From an uncultured Collinsella sp. (lineage in GTDB: Bacteria > Actinomycetota > Coriobacteriia > Coriobacteriales > Coriobacteriaceae), in the NCBI GenBank assembly GCA_902472315.1, contig CABRNM010000006.1, forward strand, positions 1 to 64,000: DNA of 64,000 bases, read 5' to 3'. Below the pieces are notes generated by a model. That model searched no databases. It was not told the DNA's origin and saw only the letters and a program-made list of their open reading frames with translations. The position numbers and the translations under genes are program-made. Positions 8,128 through 15,515 of this stretch are shown here, in pieces (positions within the stretch are counted from its first letter, which is position 1; each line of letters starts with the position of its first letter).

Positions 8128-9381
8128 ATGGCGCAGGAACACGATCTGTTTGATGACATTATCGAGATCAGCAAGGGTTTCGACTTTCTTAAAAACCCGC
8201 TTGGCGGTGTGACCGATGCACTCGATCCGTCGGCACCGCAGTGGAATCCTGCCGACTACAAGGAGCGTCCGCGCGGCAACACCATCCCGTGTCTGACCTG
8301 CAAAAATGAAAAGAGCGGCTGCACCGCGTGCATGGACGTGTGCCCGGTCAACGCTATCGAGGTCGAGGAAGACGCCATTGAGATCCTCGACTCCTGTCGC
8401 AAGTGCGGCCTGTGCGCCGCTGCCTGTCCGACCGAGGCGATCATCTCGCCGCGCCTGGCGCCCAAAAACCTGTATGACGATATCGTCTCTGCTGCTACGA
8501 GCCACGAGACCGCCTACGTCACCTGCACGCGCGCCCTTAAGCGCATGCCGCGCGAAAACGAGGTCGTCGTTGCCTGCGTGGGCGATATTACGGCCGAGAC
8601 CTGGTTCTCGGTACTGGCGGACTATCCCAACGTGAGCGTGTACCTGCCGTTGGGCGTGTGCGATAAATGCCGCAACATCGGCGGTGAGGACATTCTGGGC
8701 GAGGCGATTGCGAAGGCCGAGGAGTGGTCTGGCACGGGTATGGGCTTGGAGGTCGACCCCAAGAGCCTCAAGTGTCATAAGCTTCGCGAGTACGAACGCA
8801 AGGAGTACATGGAAAAGATTGCCCGCACCACGGGCCTGACGGTGACCAAGCTCAATCCGGCGACGGCGGCGCTGGCCTCGGTGACGCAAAAGCTCAAGGC
8901 TCATCGCCATCAGATTACCCAGCTGGAGCGCACGCTCAACACCATGTGCGGCACCACGACGACCAAGCGTCGCCGTACGCTTACGCACGGGCGCCAACTG
9001 GTGCTCTCGACGTTGCAAAACCACCCCGAGCTTGCCCAGAACATGCAGGTGAGCACGCCGGAATGCGATTTTGACAAGTGCACGTCGTGCGGCGAGTGCA
9101 TCAACGTGTGCCCCACGTTTGCCTGCGATTTGGTGGGAAGCGGTCGCTTTGCGCTGGAGTCCACGTATTGCTTGGGCTGCGGTGCCTGCGTCAAGGTGTG
9201 CCCCGAGCATGCGCTCAAGTTGGTTGAGCATGACGCGTCCAATCTGGTCGTCGTCGATCCCGAAGCCGAGGAAAAGGCCGCCCAGAAGGCGAAGGCTCAC
9301 GAAGAAGCTGAGAAGGTCAAGGCCGAGGCAAAGGCCAAGCTGGACAAGATGCTCGACCAGGTGGAAAAGCTCGCGGACTAG
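8128..9381 (+). CDS. 4Fe-4S ferredoxin-type protein with C-terminal coiled coil
   Basis: 417 residues. The N-terminal half has an irregular Cys cluster (CLTCKNEKSGCTACMDVCP) followed by CRKCGLCAAACP. A lone CDKC sits mid-protein, and two further clusters, CDFDKCTSCGECINVCP and CLGCGACVKVCP, lie near residues 310-360. That gives about four 4Fe-4S clusters, pointing to electron transfer. The last 45 residues (AEEKAAQKAKAHEEAEKVKA and on) are a charged coiled coil. It is soluble with no signal peptide. The start at 8128 is chosen for its AGGGAGGGG ribosome site; an in-frame start 30 bases upstream lacks one. The partner is unknown; the dehydrogenases upstream are transcribed in the same direction. 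Confidence 0.85.
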   Translation: MAQEHDLFDDIIEISKGFDFLKNPLGGVTDALDPSAPQWNPADYKERPRGNTIPCLTCKNEKSGCTACMDVCPVNAIEVEEDAIEILDSCRKCGLCAAACPTEAIISPRLAPKNLYDDIVSAATSHETAYVTCTRALKRMPRENEVVVACVGDITAETWFSVLADYPNVSVYLPLGVCDKCRNIGGEDILGEAIAKAEEWSGTGMGLEVDPKSLKCHKLREYERKEYMEKIARTTGLTVTKLNPATAALASVTQKLKAHRHQITQLERTLNTMCGTTTTKRRRTLTHGRQLVLSTLQNHPELAQNMQVSTPECDFDKCTSCGECINVCPTFACDLVGSGRFALESTYCLGCGACVKVCPEHALKLVEHDASNLVVVDPEAEEKAAQKAKAHEEAEKVKAEAKAKLDKMLDQVEKLAD

Positions 9382-9495
9382 CCAGCGACCCCAATCTTTG
9401 CTTCATTTGCGCCGTCGTGGTGTCCGGATTCGCCCGGATGCTGCGGCGGCGCTATACTTATGCAGTTTGAAGTACCTGTACCAAAAGGAGCTGTC

Positions 9496-10572
9496 GTGTC
9501 CCTTTCCATCGGTATCGTGGGCCTGCCCAACGTGGGCAAGTCGACGCTGTTCACCGCGCTTACCAAAAAGACCGGCCTTGCCGCCAACTACCCGTTTGCC
9601 ACGATCGACCCCAACGTGGGCATCGTCGATGTGCCCGATAGCCGCCTGCAAAAGCTCGCCGACATCGTTAACCCCGGCCGCATTGTGCCGGCTACGGTCG
9701 AGTTTGTCGACATCGCTGGCCTGGTGAAGGGCGCCAACGAGGGCGAGGGCCTGGGCAACCAGTTCTTGGCAAACATCCGCGAGACCGACGCCATCTGCGA
9801 GGTCGTGCGCTATTTTAAGGACCCCAACGTCATGCGTGAGGTGGGCCGCACGGGCGAGTTCGTCGATCCCGCCGGCGATGCCGACACCATCATGACCGAG
9901 CTCATCTTGGCCGACATGGGCACGCTCGAGAAGCAGCTGCCCAAGCTCGAGAAGGAGGCCAAGCGCGACAAGGAGCTCATGCCCAAGTTTGAGGTCGCCA
10001 AGCGTCTACTCGCCTGGCTCAACGAGGGTAAGCGTGCCGCAGCCATGGAGATGACCGACGAGGAGCGTGCCGCCGCCAAGGGCCTGTTCCTGCTCACCAT
10101 GAAGCCCATCCTGTACGTGGCCAACGTGGACGAGGATATGCTCAACGACGATCTGGCGCCCATCGATGGTGTCAAGCCGCTGCCCATCTGCGCCAAGATC
10201 GAAGCCGAGCTTTCCGAGCTCGACCCCGAGGACGCCGCCGACTACCTGGAGAGCCTGGGCCTGGAGCAGCCCGGTCTGGACGTGCTCGCGCAGGCAGCTT
10301 ACAAGCTGCTCGGCCTGCAGTCGTTCTTTACGGCTGGCGAGATGGAGGTCAAGGCCTGGACGGTTCGTCAGGGCGCGACCGCTCCGCAGGCTGCCGGTGT
10401 CATCCATACCGACTTTGAGCGCGGCTTTATTAAGGCCGAGGTCATTGGCTACGACGACTACATCGAGCTCGGCGGCGAGCAGGGCGCCAAGGCCGCCGGC
10501 AAGCTGCGTATTGAGGGCAAGGACTATGTCATGGCCGATGGCGACGTCGTGCACTTCCGCTTTAACGTGTAA
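9496..10572 (+). CDS. ychF: Redox-regulated ATPase YchF
   Basis: A 358-residue Obg-family P-loop protein (OLA1/YchF). The G1 loop is [14 protein letters not shown], followed by [29 protein letters not shown], and a C-terminal TGS/YchF domain ([29 protein letters not shown]). The family hydrolyses ATP rather than GTP and associates with ribosomes. The start is the GTG at 9496, six bases after AAAAGGAGC; an in-frame ATG at 9460 precedes the ribosome site and is rejected. The next gene starts 11 bases after the stop, so the two may be co-transcribed. Confidence 0.95.
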   Translation: MSLSIGIVGLPNVGKSTLFTALTKKTGLAANYPFATIDPNVGIVDVPDSRLQKLADIVNPGRIVPATVEFVDIAGLVKGANEGEGLGNQFLANIRETDAICEVVRYFKDPNVMREVGRTGEFVDPAGDADTIMTELILADMGTLEKQLPKLEKEAKRDKELMPKFEVAKRLLAWLNEGKRAAAMEMTDEERAAAKGLFLLTMKPILYVANVDEDMLNDDLAPIDGVKPLPICAKIEAELSELDPEDAADYLESLGLEQPGLDVLAQAAYKLLGLQSFFTAGEMEVKAWTVRQGATAPQAAGVIHTDFERGFIKAEVIGYDDYIELGGEQGAKAAGKLRIEGKDYVMADGDVVHFRFNV

Positions 10573-10583
10573 GGACGACGCAC

Positions 10584-10967
10584 ATGTTTAAATATGGTAA
10601 AAAAGCCGGCTACATGGGCATCGCGCTGCTGGTGCTTGCAGTGCTTCCGCTGGTGGTAGCGGCGTTTGTGATCCCCAACATTGGTCCCGAGGTGGCAACA
10701 AAGTTTAATGCCGCCGGCGAGGTGACGCGCTGGGGCAAGAGCTACGAGTTGCTGGCACTGCCGGTGCTCAACCTGCTGCTGGGCGTGGCGACGTACTTTA
10801 CGGCGGGACGCCAGGCAAAGAACAACGAGGACTCCGCTGTGATGGCACGTCTTGCGTGCGAGCGCTACCTGCGTAACGGCTGCATCACGGGTGTGTTTCT
10901 CAACGTAATCAACGTCTACTTTATGTATTCGGCGATTACCGGTACGGGCTTTGGCCTGGGCTTTTAG
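10584..10967 (+). CDS. DUF1648 membrane protein
   Basis: 127 residues with three or four predicted membrane helices (residues ~11-32, 51-70, 95-118). The segment PNIGPEVATKFNAAGEVTRW between the first helices is the DUF1648 signature seen in SdpI-like immunity and signalling proteins. The start lies 11 bases after ychF. It lacks the remainder of an SdpI protein. Function in the envelope is unknown. Confidence 0.75.
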   Translation: MFKYGKKAGYMGIALLVLAVLPLVVAAFVIPNIGPEVATKFNAAGEVTRWGKSYELLALPVLNLLLGVATYFTAGRQAKNNEDSAVMARLACERYLRNGCITGVFLNVINVYFMYSAITGTGFGLGF

Positions 10968-10976
10968 CTTGCGCCT

Positions 10977-11366
10977 TTAGGCAACGAGCCTGCAAGCATA
11001 TTCGATGGCTGCTGCGAGGCCGCCGCTCGATCGTGGTTGAAAGACCACGTCGGCGGCGGCCTCGTTTCCGTATCCGGCGCCGCGAAGGCAGAGCGCGAAA
11101 CTGGCTTCTAGAAGGAGCGGCAGGCCGCGTTGACTGGTTGCGATTACGGCAGCCTGATTGAGCGAGCAGCTGTGCGTTTGGCATTGAATGGCAAGTTCAC
11201 CTTGCGCCGGGCAAGGGACCAGAACGGTGGCGACGCGACTTGATAGCAATGCAAATGCTGTGCGCTCATCGGGCGAAAGGCATTCTGCTTCAACGACGAC
11301 GAGCTTGGGCGGCGCGCTGTTTGTGCGAAGCGTGGCTCGGTACATGCGGACCGAAGAACCCAACAT
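10977..11366 (-). CDS. Hypothetical protein, 129 aa
   Basis: An open frame with a plausible ribosome site (GGAG eight bases before the ATG), divergent from the XRE gene across a 22-bp palindrome. No motif was recognised; it has several Cys and hydrophobic stretches. Near its 3' end lies a very strong hairpin (stem CGAGGCCGCCG at 11015-11025 with CGGCGGCCTCG at 11054-11064, plus an inner CGTGGT/ACCACG stem). This could equally be a terminator for the plus-strand gene before it, so the coding call is moderate. Confidence 0.5.
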   Translation of the reverse strand: MLGSSVRMYRATLRTNSAPPKLVVVEAECLSPDERTAFALLSSRVATVLVPCPAQGELAIQCQTHSCSLNQAAVIATSQRGLPLLLEASFALCLRGAGYGNEAAADVVFQPRSSGGLAAAIEYACRLVA

Positions 11367-11390
11367 AGAAAACTCCTGTGTATTCGGAAA

Positions 11391-11412
11391 AACGTAAACT
11401 ATAGTTTACGTT
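11391..11412. promoter_or_regulatory. 22-bp perfect palindrome, probable operator
   Basis: A perfect 22-bp palindrome: AACGTAAACT, then its mirror ATAGTTTACGTT. It lies between divergent genes, 30 bases before the XRE regulator start. The centre contains a TATAGT that could be a -10 element, so a bound regulator would block transcription. Autoregulation by the small XRE protein is inference. Confidence 0.6.
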
Positions 11413-11442
11413 TATGTTCGGCTCCATTTCAAACTCGGCTGC

Positions 11443-11661
11443 ATGGACGAACGTGCGAAACAGATTCTTGGCAGGCGGGTCGAAGAGACACGCAGAGACC
11501 TTGGTATCTCCAAGGTTGATTTTTGTGTGGCGACAGGAATCAGCCGACCCTACCTCGACCGAATCGAAGATGGGACGGCAAACTTCACGCTCAAGGTTCT
11601 ATTTAAGATCGCGCCCGCACTCGGCATGACGGTGTCAGAACTTCTCGAGGGTATCGAGTAG
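11443..11661 (+). CDS. Small XRE-family transcriptional regulator
   Basis: 72 residues, essentially a single helix-turn-helix domain: LGISKVDFCVATGISRPYLD then RIEDGTANFTLKVLFKIAPA, ending in TVSELLEG. Such stand-alone Cro/C1 domains bind palindromic operators as dimers. No clear ribosome site precedes the ATG, so it may be leaderless or weakly expressed. It is next to a perfect 22-bp palindrome. Confidence 0.8.
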   Translation: MDERAKQILGRRVEETRRDLGISKVDFCVATGISRPYLDRIEDGTANFTLKVLFKIAPALGMTVSELLEGIE

Positions 11662-11710
11662 CCTTTTTTGCTAGATTTGCCGCTTGTTGAACGGGTCCCC
11701 CCGACGGCGG

Positions 11711-11924
11711 CGTGCAAAAACGCGAGTATTCAGCATCCCTCAATAATTTGACGGCAGCCGGGGCCACAAATACGACGCGTAATGTTTTGGATTATCCACA
11801 TAATTCAATAATATGAGGAATAACAAGCGCGCGGAACGAGTCTTTCGAGTCGAAAGGCAATTTACAGCCAGCGGTTTTAACGTTCCCGGAAGGGGCGGAT
11901 GCTGAAAACTCCGCTTTTTGCACG
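11711..11924. mobile_element. MITE-like element with 28-bp terminal inverted repeats
   Basis: The left end at 11711-11738 (CGTGCAAAAACGCGAGTATT and on) and the right end at 11897-11924 are inverted copies, 24 of 28 bases matching, enclosing about 158 bases with no convincing gene. It fills most of the gap between the XRE gene and asparaginase. The form fits a miniature inverted-repeat element or a pair of oppositely oriented interspersed repeats. No target-site duplication was recognised. Confidence 0.5.
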
Positions 11925-11979
11925 TTCCGAGGGGTACCACGTGCCCTACTAGGCCCAAAGAGGCGGATTTTGTTTTTTG

Positions 11980-12993
11980 CTACACCATCGGGATGCGGTC
12001 GTGGTTGACTTGGCTGTAGAACAGGCGCTGAATCTCGGCCGCATCACGTGACTGGCCGAGCGCCCACATGGTTTTGGCCACGAGCGTCTCGGTGGTCATG
12101 TCGTCGCCGCGCAAAATACCCCGATGATCGGCATAGGCACGGCCGACCTCATAAACGCCCAGGTCAAGGCCCTCTTCGGGGACCTGCGTGGTCATAACGA
12201 CAGTGCGGCCCGAATCGACCCAGCGGAAAATCGCCTCTTGGAACGACTCGCCCGACTCACCAAACTCGGGGATACCGCCGATGCCAAAGGTCTCCAGAAT
12301 CACAGCGTCGTAGCTATCGGCAAGGGCGTCGAGGATGCCCGGGTTTACGCCGGGCGTAAGCTTGAGTACAAATACGCGCGGATCGATGCTGTCGTAGAAA
12401 CGCACCGGGTTTTCGCCCTGATGCGTGCCGTGAAGCCCATTGCGCACGATGCGGTCGTTGCGGATATAGGCGATGGGCGGATAGTTGACGCTAATGAACG
12501 CGTTAAAGCTCATGGTGCGCTGCTTGCGGGCGCGCGTGCCGGCAATGGCAACGCCGCCAAACACGATCGAGACGTCGTGCGAGTGCTCGTCGAGCGCATA
12601 GAGCAGGCTCTGGTACAGATTGAGCTTGGCGTCGGTAAAGGGATTGCCCATGGGCTTTTGCGAGCCGGTGAGCACGATGGGTTTGGGGCTGTCCTGAATC
12701 AGGTAGGAAAGCGCCGCCGCGGTGTAGCTCATGGTGTCGGTGCCGTGCAGAATCACGAAGCCGTCGTGGTCGGCATAACCCTCGACGATGACGTCGCGAA
12801 TGCGCATCCAGTCACTGGGGCGCATGTTGGTGCTGTCGATGTTCATGGGCTGCACGACGTTGAGCTCGCAGAGGCCCGAGATTTCGGGGACGCTCTGGGC
12901 GAGCTCCTCACCGGTCAGAGCGGGGGAGAGGCCGTTGCCGTCCTCGGTCGATGCGATGGTGCCGCCCGTGGCGATGAGAAGGATGCGCTTCAT
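11980..12993 (-). CDS. ansA: Type I L-asparaginase
   Basis: 337 residues. The N-terminal catalytic loop is LLIATGGTIASTEDGNG and the second catalytic motif is LHGTDTMSYTAAALS; the PIVLTGSQKPMGNPFTDA segment is typical of the family. The enzyme hydrolyses asparagine to aspartate and ammonia. No signal peptide is seen, fitting the cytoplasmic type I enzyme. The start at 12993 (MKRILLIATGG) has AGGA eight bases before it; an upstream in-frame start would add 24 residues not typical of the family. It is divergent from guaA. Confidence 0.93.
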   Translation of the reverse strand: MKRILLIATGGTIASTEDGNGLSPALTGEELAQSVPEISGLCELNVVQPMNIDSTNMRPSDWMRIRDVIVEGYADHDGFVILHGTDTMSYTAAALSYLIQDSPKPIVLTGSQKPMGNPFTDAKLNLYQSLLYALDEHSHDVSIVFGGVAIAGTRARKQRTMSFNAFISVNYPPIAYIRNDRIVRNGLHGTHQGENPVRFYDSIDPRVFVLKLTPGVNPGILDALADSYDAVILETFGIGGIPEFGESGESFQEAIFRWVDSGRTVVMTTQVPEEGLDLGVYEVGRAYADHRGILRGDDMTTETLVAKTMWALGQSRDAAEIQRLFYSQVNHDRIPMV

Positions 12994-13260
12994 GCTGGTA
13001 TTCCTATCGTATTTGCCGCCGCAGCGGCGGAGTCGTTCGGCTGTATTGTGGCACAGGGCATCCAATGTTCAAACGTATTACATCATCTGTAACGGTTGGC
13101 AATACTTCAATTGCCGTCAAATAGGGGCCAGGTCGTGCGTTTGCCGTGCGCTGATGGCTGCGAGGGGCGAGAAACCCCATATAACGTGTACACTATGAAA
13201 GTTATTTTTGTTCATTCACGCGGGTGGGCACCGGCTCCCCGCCAACAAGAGGGGGAAACC

Positions 13261-14859
13261 ATGGATCAAAAGGCTTCCGCAAAGGTCCTCGTACTCGACT
13301 TTGGTGCGCAGTACGGTCAGCTCATTGCCCGTCGCGTCCGCGACCTCAACGTGTATTCCGAGATTGTCCCCTGCGACATCTCGGCCGACGAGATTCGCGA
13401 GATGAACGCCTCTGCGCTCATCCTTTCCGGCGGCCCGGCCTCCGTGTATGCCGAGGACGCTCCGTCCATCGATCCTGCCATCTTTGACCTGGGCCTTCCC
13501 GTCCTGGGCTTTTGCTACGGCCATCAGATCACGGCCGTGACGCTCGGCGGCAAGGTCGGCCACTCCGAGGTGGGCGAGTACGGCCGCGCCACCATCACGC
13601 GCGCGGCCGGCGCCAAGCTCTTTAACTCCACGCCCATGGAGCAGACCGTGTGGATGAGCCACCGCGACGCCGTTTCCGAGGTGCCCGAGGGCTTTACTGT
13701 TACCGCCAGCACCGACGTGTGCCCGGTTGCTGCCATGGAGTGCCCCGAGCGCAAGATCTTCACCACGCAGTTCCACCCCGAGGTCAAGCACTCCGAGTAC
13801 GGTCAGCAGCTGCTGAGCAACTTCCTGTTTGAGATCTGCGGCCTGGAGCCCAACTGGAGCATGGACAACCTGGTCGAGACCATGACGGCCGAGTTCCGCG
13901 AGAAGGTCGGCGACGACCGCGTGATTCTGGCCCTGTCTGGTGGCGTTGACTCCTCCGTCGTGGCTGCGCTGGGTGCTCGCGCCGTGGGCAAGCAGATGAC
14001 CTGCGTGTTCATCAACCACGGCCTGCTACGCAAGGGCGAGCCCGAGCAGGTGGAGGAGGTCTTCACCAAGCAGTTTGACGTCGACTTTATCCACGTCCAC
14101 GCCGAGGACCGCTACGCCGAGCTTCTGGCCGGCGTGACCGAGCCCGAGGAGAAGCGCCGCATCATCGGTACGCAGTTCTGGAAAGAGTTCTTCGCCGTGG
14201 CGCAGCAGCTCGAGACCGATGGCAAGCCGGTCAAGTACCTGGCTCAGGGCACCATCTACCCCGACATCATCGAGTCCGGAGCTCGCAAGACGGGCGGCAA
14301 GACGGCCACCATCAAGAGCCATCACAACCTGATCCCGTTCCCTGAGGGCGTACACTTTGACCTCATTGAGCCGCTCGACCACTTCTTTAAGGACGAGGTC
14401 CGCGCACTTGGTCTGGCACTGGGCCTGCCGGGTCACATCGTGTTCCGTCAGCCTTTCCCGGGCCCGGGTCTGGCCATCCGCATCATCGGTGCGGTCGACA
14501 AGGAGAAGCTCGAGATCCTCAAGAACGCCGACGCCATCGTGCGCGAGGAGCTCGACGCCTACAACCAGCGCCTGTTTGAGCAGACCGGCGAGCGCAACTC
14601 CGAGCACAGCTGCTGGCAGTACTTTGCGGTTCTGCCCGACATCAAGTCCGTCGGCGTTATGGGTGACGAGCGCACCTATCAGCGCCCGATCATCCTGCGT
14701 GCCGTCGAGTCCAGCGATGCCATGACCGCCGACTGGGCTAAGCTGCCCTATGACGTCCTGGCCCGCATCTCCGGCCGCATCGTTGCCGAGGTTCCCGGCG
14801 CCAACCGCGTGTGCTACGACATCACGTCCAAGCCGCCCGCGACCATCGAGTGGGAATAG
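13261..14859 (+). CDS. guaA: GMP synthase (glutamine-hydrolysing)
   Basis: 532 residues. An N-terminal class I glutamine amidotransferase (VLDFGAQYGQLIARRVR; nucleophile Cys in GFCYGHQ; FHPEVKHSEYG) is followed by an ATP-pyrophosphatase (ALSGGVDSSVVAAL) and the C-terminal dimerisation domain ending TSKPPATIEWE. It makes GMP from XMP. The start at 13261 follows GAGGGGGAAACC; the frame is open a further 165 bases upstream, but that stretch has no homology. A strong terminator follows. The 267-base upstream gap holds TATAAC-like sequences but no riboswitch that I recognise. Confidence 0.97.
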   Translation: MDQKASAKVLVLDFGAQYGQLIARRVRDLNVYSEIVPCDISADEIREMNASALILSGGPASVYAEDAPSIDPAIFDLGLPVLGFCYGHQITAVTLGGKVGHSEVGEYGRATITRAAGAKLFNSTPMEQTVWMSHRDAVSEVPEGFTVTASTDVCPVAAMECPERKIFTTQFHPEVKHSEYGQQLLSNFLFEICGLEPNWSMDNLVETMTAEFREKVGDDRVILALSGGVDSSVVAALGARAVGKQMTCVFINHGLLRKGEPEQVEEVFTKQFDVDFIHVHAEDRYAELLAGVTEPEEKRRIIGTQFWKEFFAVAQQLETDGKPVKYLAQGTIYPDIIESGARKTGGKTATIKSHHNLIPFPEGVHFDLIEPLDHFFKDEVRALGLALGLPGHIVFRQPFPGPGLAIRIIGAVDKEKLEILKNADAIVREELDAYNQRLFEQTGERNSEHSCWQYFAVLPDIKSVGVMGDERTYQRPIILRAVESSDAMTADWAKLPYDVLARISGRIVAEVPGANRVCYDITSKPPATIEWE

Positions 14860-14872
14860 TAAATAGCTCTTT

Positions 14873-14908
14873 GCGAGGGAGGTCGGATGCGGCCTCCCTC
14901 GTTTTTTA
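14873..14908 (+). terminator. Rho-independent terminator of guaA
   Basis: Stem CGAGGGAGG (14874-14882) with CCTCCCTCG (14893-14901), followed by TTTTTTATT. Confidence 0.93.
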
Positions 14909-15347
14909 TTTGCGTGCCATGGATGCTTGTGCATTGTGGTGTATGCGGTACATGCAAACCAGCCACGCAATCTCTCAAGCTGTTTAGCTGGGATTATTGT
15001 TTGCTGGTATTTTTTAAAGTGTTTTCAATTACCGAAGCAACGCCATCAATTTATTTCAATTAATGCTGACCGGCGGATCGCGTCCGCCCGCAAGAGGCCG
15101 CTCGGACTGGTACTCAAAATGTACTCACGACGTTTTGAGTATCGATTTGCTGGTACTCACAGACGGTAAAAACGACTGTCTACCTCGATATATTCGTTAT
15201 CCCCAACGATTCGTCAACGAATACTGACTAGTGATTGAGTGATGCATGGCTCAAATTGGCATACGTAATTACGTAATTACGTATTTTGAAGTAAAATGAT
15301 TTCGGTCAATTAGGGAACGTAGAACAGGTCAATTCGGAGGGGCGATC
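14909..15347. promoter_or_regulatory. Intergenic control region of the type III R-M operon
   Basis: About 440 AT-rich bases without a convincing gene. It contains a hairpin TACTCAAAA (15111-15119) / TTTTGAGTA (15133-15141), repeated CTGGTACTCA, and a perfect 24-bp palindrome at 15261-15284 built from TACGTAAT units. A TAAAAT (15292-15297) just after the palindrome is a likely -10 element, placing the palindrome over the promoter of the downstream operon. Control of the operon by its ribbon-helix-helix protein is inference. Confidence 0.5.
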
Positions 15348-15515
15348 ATGGAGGAAGATCAGGCTGTTCATGCCGAAAGGGAGCTAGATAAGTTCACGCT
15401 CTCGATAACCCGCGAGGATAAGCGGGCTCTTAAGTCCTATGCCGCGCGCCAGGATAAGACGGTGGCTAAAGTCCTGCGCGAATGGATTGACGAGAAGTGC
15501 AAGGGGGAGAAGTGA
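15348..15515 (+). CDS. Ribbon-helix-helix (CopG-type) regulator of the R-M operon
   Basis: 55 residues starting MEEDQAVHAERELDKFTLSI, with an excellent ribosome site (CGGAGGGGCGATC). The strand DKFTLSITREDKRALKSYAA followed by KTVAKVLREWIDEK fits a ribbon-helix-helix DNA-binding fold. Its stop overlaps the mod start (TGATG). It lies 64 bases downstream of a 24-bp palindrome, a natural target for a dimeric protein of this fold. A controller role is inferred from position. Confidence 0.7.
   Translation: MEEDQAVHAERELDKFTLSITREDKRALKSYAARQDKTVAKVLREWIDEKCKGEK

Noticed and set aside
8026..9300. 424-residue minus-strand open frame
   Set aside because: Antisense to the Fe-S protein with its Cys clusters.
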